From: JAIPGX01 sp041650475
Lineage (GTDB): Bacteria > Babelota > Babeliae > Babelales > UASB340
Direction of reading: 5' to 3'
DNA length: 64,000 bases
Assembly: GCA_041650475.1 (NCBI GenBank)
Contig: JBAZLD010000002.1
Location: forward strand, 51,690 to 115,689
A program made the translations under genes and the position numbers. A model generated the notes under the pieces. It was given only the letters and a program-made list of their open reading frames with translations, ran no database searches and was not told the origin of the DNA. Positions 45,456-54,069 of this stretch are shown here, in pieces. The first letter of the stretch is position 1; every line of letters begins with the position of its first letter.

Positions 45456-45768
45456 GCTTTTTCACAACTCCTATAATTTTTCAAATGTTAAACATAATTA
45501 AAAGTGATATATAAATATTTAATATATATAAAAAAATATAAATATCAAATAGAAATAAAAAATGTACATAATATTACATTTTTATAAAGAATTCAAAAAT
45601 TATACTTAAAAAAGCTATATTTTTCAAAAAAATAAGGCCGTTTAACGGCCTTTCAAGAATTTTTAAAATTAAGATGCGAATGAATTAATCTAAATAAATA
45701 AATTAAACTAATTTATATAAATATAATAAAAAAGTTTATTTTGTTTTAAAAACTAAAATATTTTAAAT
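45456..45768. other. 313-base intergenic region
   Basis: Extremely AT-rich and free of genes except for the hairpin at 45634-45652. It separates the LRR cluster from the cysteine-rich protein gene; both lie on the minus strand. Confidence 0.5.
45634..45652 (-). terminator. Terminator of the cysteine-rich protein gene
   Basis: AAGGCCGTT pairs with AACGGCCTT around a single T, with T-rich sequence on either side, downstream of the 45769-46395 gene. Confidence 0.65.
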
Positions 45769-46395
45769 TTAGTCTTCAACTTTATTTTTTTCCCAATTTT
45801 TCATTGGACACATTTCACAAGGACATTTGCATTTTGGACACATATAACCATAACCCTTTGAATATGCCTTACCTCTAGCCCTTTTTGAATATGCCATTCC
45901 CATTTTTTTACCTGAACATATTTTTATACAGTCATTACATGCCAAGATACAAAGCTCGCAGCTTTCTATACATCTTTCATGTAATCTTTCTGCATTTTCA
46001 TTATCTTTGTTATCATATTGTTCTTCGCATTTTTCGCTTGCTTTGCTACATTTTTTGCAAGCCTTTATACAAGCTTTACATGCAAGCTTACATGCTTTTC
46101 TTGTTTCCTTTGTACAATTCTGACTACAAGCTTCACATTTTTCTTTACAATTTTCGCAAGCCTTAATACACCCATCACAATCTGGCTTACAATTATCATT
46201 TAAATCTGAAACAGCCTTACAATCACTTATACAATCTTTACAAGCTTCTGCACAAACGAAGCAAGCTTCTTTACAATTCATTGGATATTTATCCATTTTA
46301 CGATGTCTATATTCACGAGCATAAACATCCCCCACTGAGCCGCTTAACAAAATCGATGCAAATATAACAGACATCATAGTTAGCATTTTTTTCAT
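45769..46395 (-). CDS. Exported 31-cysteine protein, possible metal-storage bundle
   Basis: A signal peptide (about 1-26, ending DVYA) is followed by 31 cysteines in 208 residues. Most are in CX3C, CX2C and CX2CX3C spacings on amphipathic helices (CKEACFVCAEACKDC), as in the Csp/DUF326 copper-storage four-helix bundles. The C-terminus has a separate CPKCKCPC-type cluster after a Lys/Tyr-rich linker. A role in copper or other thiophilic metal binding is plausible by analogy; no other metal gene adjoins it. Confidence 0.8.
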   Translation of the reverse strand: MKKMLTMMSVIFASILLSGSVGDVYAREYRHRKMDKYPMNCKEACFVCAEACKDCISDCKAVSDLNDNCKPDCDGCIKACENCKEKCEACSQNCTKETRKACKLACKACIKACKKCSKASEKCEEQYDNKDNENAERLHERCIESCELCILACNDCIKICSGKKMGMAYSKRARGKAYSKGYGYMCPKCKCPCEMCPMKNWEKNKVED

Positions 46396-46633
46396 AATTT
46401 CTCCCTTTTTTTAAATATATTAGATTAATCCATTCACCTTCTATTTTTGAAATCATTTTTTATAAAATAATTTTGTAAAATTAAATAATTACAAATATCA
46501 AATTATGCTTAATTTTATTATATATTTTACATCTCTTTAAAATCAAGAGTTTATTTTCATATAAAAATTTTATAAAAATATTTGATTTTTTAATTGTTTT
46601 TATTAATTATTTATTCAAAAAAGAAGGGTTTTA

Positions 46634-47053
46634 ATGAAAAAAATTAAAAATAAAGATTTTATAAATTTTTCCAAAATATTAAAATTTAGCACTATTATTA
46701 TATTTTTATTTGTTTGTATAGATAATTTAAAAGCTGAATTAATCACATTTGAATATATAAATCCAAAACATATTATAAACGGAGAAGTCCCACCACAAAT
46801 ATGTTCTATAACACTTGATATAGAAATTCAAGAAGATATTAACACTGTTAAACAAAGAATTAGAGAAGAATTAGAAAAAATACATAAAATAAAGATTCCC
46901 AACATTTCTATTTACAATCTTTCAAAATATAGTGGCGCATCACTGTATGACTCAGTTGATTGGAATTATCTAAAAACATGTAAATTAAGTATCTGGATTT
47001 ATCGTGATCAATTATTAAATGTTAATCCTGGAATTTTAGATCAAATAGAATAA
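46634..47053 (+). CDS. Exported protein with a ubiquitin-like (beta-grasp) domain
   Basis: A 139-residue protein with a signal peptide to about residue 34 (ending NLKA). The mature part aligns by eye with ubiquitin: SITLDIEIQEDINTVKQRI lines up with ubiquitin TITLEVEPSDTIENVKAKI, and the end LKTCKLSIWI matches the final beta strand ESTLHLVL. Ubiquitin C-terminal GG is absent, so it probably cannot be conjugated. A longer loop and an acidic/Asn tail differ. It has a paralogue in the next gene. The assignment is by pattern; no database result stands behind it. Confidence 0.65.
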   Translation: MKKIKNKDFINFSKILKFSTIIIFLFVCIDNLKAELITFEYINPKHIINGEVPPQICSITLDIEIQEDINTVKQRIREELEKIHKIKIPNISIYNLSKYSGASLYDSVDWNYLKTCKLSIWIYRDQLLNVNPGILDQIE

Positions 47054-47209
47054 TTTTAAAAAAATATTATATTTTACATATATTAATTTAAAGTATTGCA
47101 ATTAAATCAAATCAACATTAAATTCAAAAACCTATTTGAAATAATTAATCTCAAAACTATCTAATATATAATTTTATTTTTATTAACAAATTTAAGTATC
47201 GAGGTTTTT

Positions 47210-47965
47210 ATGTATTTTTTAAAAATATTAAAAAACAGCTTTGTTGCCATATTTTTATTTACTTGTGGGTATAATTTGCAAGCAGAAATTCCCGAAGAAA
47301 CTATCTCAATTAGATTTGATCTTATAAATCCATTAATTTTTATAGACGAAATTATGACAAATGAAGTAACTACAAGTTATATAACACTTAATATAAATAA
47401 AGAAGAAAAACTTAAAACCGTTGAACAAATAATCAAGGAAAAACTAGCAAAAGAATATAATCTTGATATTCCACAAGTTAATATTTTTAATACTAAAAAA
47501 GGTCTTTTATTATTAGATCCAATTGATTGGGAAGAAGAAAGAACTTTTAATCTAAACATTTGGTTATTGGGTTGCCGTAGAATTAATACACCCAATTCAC
47601 AAATTAAAACAACTGAACAAATTGAAGTAGAACAAATAGAACAAGAAGTTGATCAAATAGAACCACAAATATCAATCACATTTGAATATCTTAATCCAAC
47701 AATGCTTATATGTAAAAAAATACCGTCGAATATCAATATTGACGATTATATAACAATAGATATAAATCACGGAGAAAGTATCGAAAGTGTTGGTCAAAGA
47801 ATAACAAAGGAATTAGAAAATAAGCATAATATTATTATACCTGAAATTAGCATAGTAAATTTTACAAATACTGAAGTACTTCAAGACCCAGCTGATTGGG
47901 AAACTTTAAAAACATGCAAATTAGATATAATTATTGATCGAAATCAATTATTAGAAGTAAATTAA
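47210..47965 (+). CDS. Exported protein with two ubiquitin-like repeats
   Basis: A signal peptide to residue 25 (NLQA) is followed by two copies of the same domain, about residues 31-118 and 155-250. They are joined by a Glu/Gln-rich linker (TEQIEVEQIEQEVDQ). Each repeat has ITL-x-I-N then V-x-Q-x-I and ends in an L-x-I-x-I strand after DPxDWE. The second repeat is closest to the previous gene. The duplication suggests the fold is used as an interaction module. RBS GAGG. Confidence 0.65.
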   Translation: MYFLKILKNSFVAIFLFTCGYNLQAEIPEETISIRFDLINPLIFIDEIMTNEVTTSYITLNINKEEKLKTVEQIIKEKLAKEYNLDIPQVNIFNTKKGLLLLDPIDWEEERTFNLNIWLLGCRRINTPNSQIKTTEQIEVEQIEQEVDQIEPQISITFEYLNPTMLICKKIPSNINIDDYITIDINHGESIESVGQRITKELENKHNIIIPEISIVNFTNTEVLQDPADWETLKTCKLDIIIDRNQLLEVN

Positions 47966-48029
47966 AATTGAAATCTCTAAGAAACAATTAAAATTGAAAT
48001 AATTACAAAAATTATTTATTCAATAAAAT

Positions 48030-48878
48030 TTAATTTTTAATCAAAAAATAAGTTCTTATAGGGTGAACCCAGTCAGAACTATTTGGATTAATTATTTCAA
48101 AATCAAAACAAACATAATCACAATTATAGTTATCAATTAACGTTTCTAAATCGGTAATGCCTATAAAATTTCCTTTTCCAAATTTTGAAATATAAATATC
48201 ATGTCTTAAAGCAATTGCTAAATGGTTTCTATCCACATCTCCATTTTCATTTTTATGATAAAGCAAAACGCCATCTCCAGGTCTCACCATATTAATTCGA
48301 TCAGAGAAACTTGGTATATCAATAGTGTTTTCAGAATTTAAACAAAAAACTTCTTTAAAAAAATTACCGCAATCCCTATTTTCATCTTCAAGATCATTTG
48401 AAATATATCTCAAAATTTTTTCAGCCATCCCAGCGGGCAAATCAATTCTAACGGGATTTGCACAATTATTATCGTATAGGAAAATTTCCAACTGATCGTC
48501 TAAAGCTAAAAAATTTAATTGCCTGTGAAAAAAAAGTGGGTAAAAATCTATACTTCCATTTTTTAATTCTTGCATAAGCATTTCTGCATCCAATGTTAAA
48601 TTATCTAATAAAGTGGTATTATACACAAGAGAGAGCAAAGTTGCATTTGCATTACAGGGGGAATTTTTTAAAAAAAATTCAACTTGATTTTTTTTAAAAT
48701 CAAAACCTTCTAAAAACGTATCCATAAGAGAAAGATCCTTTAAATCACATCCATTATGAATAGAAATCAAAAATCTACTTGAAGGATATATACTCATTAC
48801 AATTTTGTTAGCAAAAATATTTTGGCCGACTAAAAATAGCAAAAATAGAGAAAAAATTATTTTTTTAAACTTATTCAT
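48030..48878 (-). CDS. Exported protein with NlpC/P60-like features
   Basis: I start at the ATG at 48878 because GGGAT lies upstream. A signal peptide ends about FAN. In the C-terminal half a cysteine in RDCGNFF (about 173), then RPGDGVLLY and NHLAIALRHDIYISKFG (about 218-235) reproduce the order Cys, PGD-x-hydrophobic, His of NlpC/P60 papain-like hydrolases. These usually cut peptidoglycan peptides, yet other members act as effectors. A third catalytic residue cannot be fixed by eye. 282 residues. Confidence 0.65.
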   Translation of the reverse strand: MNKFKKIIFSLFLLFLVGQNIFANKIVMSIYPSSRFLISIHNGCDLKDLSLMDTFLEGFDFKKNQVEFFLKNSPCNANATLLSLVYNTTLLDNLTLDAEMLMQELKNGSIDFYPLFFHRQLNFLALDDQLEIFLYDNNCANPVRIDLPAGMAEKILRYISNDLEDENRDCGNFFKEVFCLNSENTIDIPSFSDRINMVRPGDGVLLYHKNENGDVDRNHLAIALRHDIYISKFGKGNFIGITDLETLIDNYNCDYVCFDFEIINPNSSDWVHPIRTYFLIKN

Positions 48879-49047
48879 AATAAATCCCATATAAAATTGG
48901 TTAAAAAAATATAAACTAAATATATTATTAATATAATATAAAAATTTCTATTTGCAAATTTTAATGATAAAAAGAAGCTTTTTTTTTGAGCTTTTTTAAA
49001 AAAATTGGCCATATTTTATTATAAAAATATAAAAATATAATAAAATA

Positions 49048-49090
49048 AAAATAGGGTAGAAAAAGATAAATACCTTTTCTACCCTATTTT
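49048..49090 (-). terminator. Terminator of the 138-aa exported protein gene
   Basis: Sixteen-pair stem AAAATAGGGTAGAAAA/TTTTCTACCCTATTTT around an 11-base AT-rich loop, 25 bases past the stop codon. Its poly-T on either strand allows bidirectional use. Confidence 0.8.
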
Positions 49091-49114
49091 TATTTTTTAA
49101 AAATTAGAAAGTTT

Positions 49115-49531
49115 TTAACTTGCGCTTTCACAACTTAAAGAACCATCTTCATTCAAGTCAATTGAAAAATGTCCACTTCCTAATTCGTACAAATCAACAG
49201 TAATTACTTTATCAGGACTTCTAAAATTATCTGGACTAAATTGAATCTTTTGTATTAAATAATCTGCCAAATCAAAATACATAGTGCGACCAGTTGCTAA
49301 TGTTTCTCTTGCTTCCATTCTTGGCATACGAGATGATTCATCTGCTCGAGTATACATCAATCTCATGTAAAGATCAGATCCTGTATTATTTTTAAAATCT
49401 ATTGGTTGCTGTGCAGAAAATAAAGAACTTGATCGTTCATCTTTTGATAATCCTTGGACACAAAAAATTTTTGTTGAAAAAATTCCTGCAAACATCAATC
49501 CTGCTAAAAATAAAGACATAAGCTTTTTCAT
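49115..49531 (-). CDS. Small exported protein, function unknown
   Basis: A 138-residue protein with a signal peptide (about 1-24, core LFLAGLMFAGIF) and a mature region rich in Arg/Met/Ser/Asp, ending SLSCESAS. No domain is recognised. Its RBS (AAGGGAA) and terminator show a stand-alone unit. Confidence 0.7.
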   Translation of the reverse strand: MKKLMSLFLAGLMFAGIFSTKIFCVQGLSKDERSSSLFSAQQPIDFKNNTGSDLYMRLMYTRADESSRMPRMEARETLATGRTMYFDLADYLIQKIQFSPDNFRSPDKVITVDLYELGSGHFSIDLNEDGSLSCESAS

Positions 49532-49670
49532 AAAATTCCCTTCTTTACGTTATAAGTTACTAGTAATATTCAACATCTATTTTTATCTTTGCTTATAAAA
49601 TATTTCACAATTGTCAATTATTCATAATTTTATCATACATACATATACAAGCATATGCAAGTAAAAATTT

Positions 49671-50117
49671 TCAGATTTGATAATTTTTAGAAATTATTAC
49701 AAAAGCAACAACATAATCTTTTTCATGAGAAAATGACAATTCAATATCAAAATTTGGCAATTTACGTTCAATTTTATTTTCAAATTTTTTCCAATTTATT
49801 TTTAAAATTGGCACACCAAAAAGTGTTTTTTCAACACAAGCATGTTGACAAGAAAATATAAAAGAAAAAGTATTTTGTGTAAAATTTAATTTAACCAAAC
49901 TGCTACTAAAAGCTTTAAAAAAAGCTTCTTTTGCTGCAAATCTTGCTGCTAAAGATTCTAGATTATATTGATTACAAAAATTGTTTTCAGAATTTTTGAG
50001 TTTACAGTCTTCAAGTTCTTCCTCAGAAAAAATTCTTAATAACTGATCTTTAGAAAAATTTTGCCATTTTTCAAAACGTGAGACTTTTATTATATCTGTA
50101 CCTATACCTAAAATCAT
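49671..50117 (-). CDS. acpS: Holo-[acyl-carrier-protein] synthase
   Basis: AcpS attaches the phosphopantetheine arm to ACP for fatty-acid synthesis. GIGTDIIKVSRF with D8 and the motif LAARFAAKEAFFKA (about 57-70) hold the magnesium-binding acids. 148 residues is slightly long for the family. It follows comM with eleven bases between. Confidence 0.93.
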   Translation of the reverse strand: MILGIGTDIIKVSRFEKWQNFSKDQLLRIFSEEELEDCKLKNSENNFCNQYNLESLAARFAAKEAFFKAFSSSLVKLNFTQNTFSFIFSCQHACVEKTLFGVPILKINWKKFENKIERKLPNFDIELSFSHEKDYVVAFVIISKNYQI

Positions 50118-50128
50118 ATTTTTAATAT

Positions 50129-51661
50129 TTATGCCGTATCAGAATCTTTATCTAAAGATCGATACAAAATAGCTTCTCTAATATGCGCCTTTTCTATTTT
50201 TTCTGAGCTTTGTAAATCAGCAATAGTTCTAGCTATTTTTAAAATTTTATGATATCCACGCATACTCAAATTCAATTTTTCAAAAGCTATTTTCATTGTA
50301 TCTTGTGCATCTTGTGTCAAGATACAATATTTTTCAATTTTATCTGAATCTAAAAATGCATTTTTTATCTCACCCTGTCTTGCTTCTTGATTTTTAACGG
50401 CCAATTGTACTTCTTTGAACATATCAGCTGAACTTTTATTTTGAGTAGAACTATCTTGGATATCTTCATAATTTACAGAAGAAACATTTATATGCAAATC
50501 AATTCTATCAAGCAACGGGCCAGATAATTTATTAAAATATTTTTTTATTTGTTGATAAGAACAAACACATTTCTTTTTTTTATCTCCGTAATAACCGCAT
50601 GGGCATGGATTAAGAGCTGCAACTAAAAGAAAAGATGTTGGATATTCAACAGACATATTTGCTCTTGAAATTAAAACTTTTTTACTTTCTAAAGGCTGTC
50701 TTAAAACTTCTAATGTAGAACGTTTAAATTCTGTAAGTTCATCTAAAAACAAAACCCCCATGTGTGCCAAACTTATTTCTCCTGGCTTTGGATTTGAACC
50801 ACCACCAACAAGTCCAGCTTGAGAAATGGTATGATGTGGATTTCTAAATGGCCTATGTAAAACTAAAGATTCTCTATTTAATAAACCTGCAATAGAATAA
50901 ATTTTTGTACTTTGAATAATTTCATCAAAAGACATTGATGGCAAAATTGTTGCAAGCCTTTTTGCAAGCATAGTTTTTCCAGAACCTGGAGGGCCTATAA
51001 ACAAAATATTATGCAGCCCTGCAGCTGCTATCTGCAACGCTCTTTTTGCCTGCCACTGACCTTTAACTTGATTAAAATCTAATGGATGTTTTGATATTTT
51101 TTCTTTAAATAAATCAAATGTCGATGGCACAGGTTTTATATCCTGTTCATTTCGCAAATATGCAACTAACTCAGTTAAACTTTCAACACCAATAATATCT
51201 ATGCCTTTAATTAAACTCGCTTCTCGTGTATTTTCTTTTGGAATTATTATTCTTTTTTTGCCTTTTTTAACAGCGCTATGTGTTATAGACAAAACGCCTC
51301 TGACTGGCCTAATTTTGCCATCCAAAGCAAGTTCACCTAAAAAAAGAGTCTCTTCTAAAAAATCACTAGAAATATTTATTTTTTGATCAGCTTGTAAAAT
51401 TGCAATTGCAATTGGAACATCAAATAAAACATCTTCTTTTTTTAAATTAGCTGGTGCTAAATTAATTGTAAGTAATTTTTCTGGAAACCTAAAACCACTG
51501 TTCTTTAAAGCAGATCTAATTCTATCTTTACTTTCTTTTATGGCTTTATCTGGCAAACCAACAATATAAAAATTCACCATGCCTGGTGATAAATCTGCTT
51601 CAACTTCTACCAATTTTGCCGAAATTCCAATTGTAGTTGCTGAATATATTTTTGAGTACAT
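50129..51661 (-). CDS. comM: YifB/ComM-family AAA+ ATPase (Mg-chelatase-like)
   Basis: An N-terminal ChlI-like domain with GLPDKAIKESKDRI is followed by the AAA+ core: Walker A FIGPPGSGKTMLAKR (about 216-230), Walker B VLFLDELTEF and arginine-rich sensor parts, then a C-terminal helical domain (MRGYHKILKIARTIADL). ComM helps branch migration during natural transformation in other bacteria. Together with comF and the ComEC-like protein it may be part of a reduced DNA-uptake set. 510 residues is normal. Confidence 0.95.
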   Translation of the reverse strand: MYSKIYSATTIGISAKLVEVEADLSPGMVNFYIVGLPDKAIKESKDRIRSALKNSGFRFPEKLLTINLAPANLKKEDVLFDVPIAIAILQADQKINISSDFLEETLFLGELALDGKIRPVRGVLSITHSAVKKGKKRIIIPKENTREASLIKGIDIIGVESLTELVAYLRNEQDIKPVPSTFDLFKEKISKHPLDFNQVKGQWQAKRALQIAAAGLHNILFIGPPGSGKTMLAKRLATILPSMSFDEIIQSTKIYSIAGLLNRESLVLHRPFRNPHHTISQAGLVGGGSNPKPGEISLAHMGVLFLDELTEFKRSTLEVLRQPLESKKVLISRANMSVEYPTSFLLVAALNPCPCGYYGDKKKKCVCSYQQIKKYFNKLSGPLLDRIDLHINVSSVNYEDIQDSSTQNKSSADMFKEVQLAVKNQEARQGEIKNAFLDSDKIEKYCILTQDAQDTMKIAFEKLNLSMRGYHKILKIARTIADLQSSEKIEKAHIREAILYRSLDKDSDTA

Positions 51662-51877
51662 ATAAAAACCCCAAAACCCAAATTATTAAATATTTAAATA
51701 ACTAAAGCAAAGGGGAAATATAGTAAATAAAAAGGTTTTTGCCAAGAAAATTGCAGTTTTTAACAATTTAAAAATCTTAATTGTCAAATATTATGAACAA
51801 AATCACCCTTTTTACATTCAAATAATATTTGTATAAAATTAAACTATAATAATTCTTTAAGTTTAAATGGAGGCCCT

Positions 51878-52921
51878 GTGAAAAATTTTAAAAAATTTTT
51901 AATTCTTATTTTTTTAATATTCTCAAAAATAAGTTTTGCTGATTCAGAAATTCAACCACAAGAAAATCTTCTTACAAATACCAATTTTTTAGAAAAATTT
52001 TCTTGTTATGATAATTTGAGAAACTTGCAAATTTTAATACAAGCAAATTTAACAAAATTAAAATATTCTATTTATAAAAAGCTTAATAAAAAAGATAAAA
52101 CAGAATCATCAAATAATCAAAATCAAAAAATAAGCTCTATTGATTTAGGAGAATTTTTCAAAATACATGATTCTATTTCTCAAAATTTAAAAAACATAAA
52201 CTGGAAATTTGAAAAAAATGTTTTATCTCAAATGGAACAAATTAAAACAATGATTTTAGAATACATAAATCAAACAGGTAACACATTTATTCCGTTAGAC
52301 AAAGAAATATTAAAATCTTTAGAAAATTCAGTTAAAGAATATATAAAAGAAAGTGATAACTTTTGGCAACAACTTTCTATAGCTGGAAAAATTTGGCATA
52401 AGACTTCAGAATTTTTTAGTTGGAAAATATGGCACAATTTATATAACATGCTTTCTTGGAAAAATACTGAAAAAACAATTTATTCTGTTAGTTCAAAATT
52501 AGCTCGATATGTTTTTGATATTACAAAAAAATTACCTAAAAAAATTTATCAAAAATTAACAAGTACAAAAATTGGAAGATTAGCTTTAATTTATATTGCT
52601 TTAAGTATTACTGAAATATATTTGGGATCCCAAGGCGGTTTTGGCGAATTATCTTTTAAAGAGAATTTAAATAAAATTCGCGCACAATTATCTCATCCTA
52701 GTTTTAAAAATGTACATACAATCTTAGCTCCTTATATTAAAAAAATTTACGATGCCGGATATGAGTTGTTTACGGGACATGATTTAAAAAATAGCCAGTG
52801 TAAAACTTGGTCTTGTGAGCAATTAGAAACAATGAAATCTTGGTTTATTTCTGATAATTCTTACTCCATTATAAAGATGGCTGTAATATATTTGATTGCA
52901 AAAGATATTGTATTTTCATAA
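51878..52921 (+). CDS. Exported helical protein, function unknown
   Basis: The start is GTG with a strong GGAGG site upstream. The signal peptide (1-21, ending SFA) precedes a Lys/Asn-rich helical protein with several tryptophans (WKIWHNLYNMLSW) and a hydrophobic segment near 234-256 (RLALIYIALSITEIYLG) plus a second at the C-terminus. It may insert in membranes. It is 347 residues and no family is recognised. A terminator follows. Confidence 0.72.
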   Translation: MKNFKKFLILIFLIFSKISFADSEIQPQENLLTNTNFLEKFSCYDNLRNLQILIQANLTKLKYSIYKKLNKKDKTESSNNQNQKISSIDLGEFFKIHDSISQNLKNINWKFEKNVLSQMEQIKTMILEYINQTGNTFIPLDKEILKSLENSVKEYIKESDNFWQQLSIAGKIWHKTSEFFSWKIWHNLYNMLSWKNTEKTIYSVSSKLARYVFDITKKLPKKIYQKLTSTKIGRLALIYIALSITEIYLGSQGGFGELSFKENLNKIRAQLSHPSFKNVHTILAPYIKKIYDAGYELFTGHDLKNSQCKTWSCEQLETMKSWFISDNSYSIIKMAVIYLIAKDIVFS

Positions 52922-52941
52922 AAATATTTAATTTTATTTAT

Positions 52942-52980
52942 AAAAAATCCCTGGAATCTTTAAAATTCAAGGGATTTTTT
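52942..52980 (+). terminator. Terminator of the 347-aa exported protein gene
   Basis: AAAAAATCCCTGGAAT pairs with ATTCAAGGGATTTTTT with one T-G wobble around CTTTAAA, followed by more T. Confidence 0.8.
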
Positions 52981-53111
52981 ATTTATTTAAAAAAATAATA
53001 AAAATAATAATTAAAAATATTTTTCATTAAAGCTATTTGCTTTTATATTTTTTCTATATAAAATTTATTTCAAATTTAATAATTATGTTTTATTTTAGGG
53101 GTTTATTAATC

Positions 53112-53936
53112 ATGCTAAAAATTAAAAAATTTATTTTTTTAATACTAATACTAATAAGTTCAAATATTTTTGCAGATGAAAAAGAATCTTCTATTAAAAA
53201 ACAATTTAATAAAGTAGGCGATATTGTTTCAAATCTCCCAAAAGATATTTTTAAGTATTGCATCCTAGAAAAATATAATAATAATTTAGAAGATTTATGT
53301 TGTTTAGCACAAAGTTTGTTACATAGCCAAGAGCCTAAACAATCTATTTTTGCTCTTTTAGCAATAGAAAAAATTATTATGTTTGATAAAGATATCAATA
53401 AAAATTCACAGCTAACTTTTTACGACATCTTAAATATAACAACAAAATGTTTATTTAAAAACAAACAATCTTTTAAATGGAGACGCTTTTGGCAATTATT
53501 ACCAAGTGAATTTAGTCAAATTTATAATAAAGAATTATGTTTTAAAAAAAGTAATTATAAATGCCTGTTTTGTAATATTTTGAGAATGCGAGAATTATGT
53601 GACAAAAAATATGAGCTTTATGTTTCTGCTAGTCAAACAATAAATGATACTTTCTTTAAAGCAATTCAAGAAGAAAATTTTATTTTAGCAGATATGCTAT
53701 TAAAACATGGGGCTGATATTAAAATGCAAAATAAAGATGGGTTAACAGCCCTATACCATGCAACTAAAGAAAAAAAACTTAATTCTATTAAATTTTTACT
53801 TAAAAATGGCGGAATTAGGTATATTGGGTGGGATGCTTGCGGTGATTATTTAAATTTACTATGCGATTTAAAAAATGAAAAAATAAGTAAATTATTTCGC
53901 AAATTTGGAATATCTAAAGATCAAATTTGGATGTAA
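53112..53936 (+). CDS. Exported ankyrin-repeat protein with F-box-like N-terminus
   Basis: I start at the ATG at 53112 (274 aa); AGGGG upstream supports it over an in-frame ATG at 53037. A signal peptide (about 1-22, ending NIFA) precedes a segment, NLPKDIFKY then LEDLCCLAQSL, that resembles a weak F-box. Near residues 180-245 two ankyrin repeats occur, with the typical string DMLLKHGADIKMQNKDGLTA. The cysteine-rich middle (CLFCNILRMRELC) has no match. Ankyrin proteins of intracellular bacteria often act on host proteins; that role is inference. Confidence 0.78.
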   Translation: MLKIKKFIFLILILISSNIFADEKESSIKKQFNKVGDIVSNLPKDIFKYCILEKYNNNLEDLCCLAQSLLHSQEPKQSIFALLAIEKIIMFDKDINKNSQLTFYDILNITTKCLFKNKQSFKWRRFWQLLPSEFSQIYNKELCFKKSNYKCLFCNILRMRELCDKKYELYVSASQTINDTFFKAIQEENFILADMLLKHGADIKMQNKDGLTALYHATKEKKLNSIKFLLKNGGIRYIGWDACGDYLNLLCDLKNEKISKLFRKFGISKDQIWM

Positions 53937-53992
53937 TTTATAAATTTAACTTTATTTTGATAAAAATGACCATTTTTTCTTTTATTTTTTCA

Positions 53993-54001
53993 TGCTATAA
54001 T
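53993..54001 (+). promoter_or_regulatory. Candidate extended -10 promoter
   Basis: TGCTATAAT is a consensus extended -10 element about 70 bases before the ATG at 54070. No convincing -35 is found at the proper distance, as is usual for extended -10 promoters. Confidence 0.4.
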
Positions 54002-54069
54002 ATTATTTAATAATAGAAAATTTATATATTTTTATTTTATTAATATAATGATTTATTTTTGGAGGTTAT

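Noticed and set aside
46634..47965. Functional conjugatable ubiquitin or ThiS/MoaD sulfur carrier
   Set aside because: Neither protein ends in GG and both have signal peptides, so conjugation or sulfur-carrier function is unlikely.
51811..51850. Promoter for the 51878 gene (TTTACA and TATAAT or TATAAA)
   Set aside because: Available spacings are 28 or 15 bases; too weak to report as a feature.
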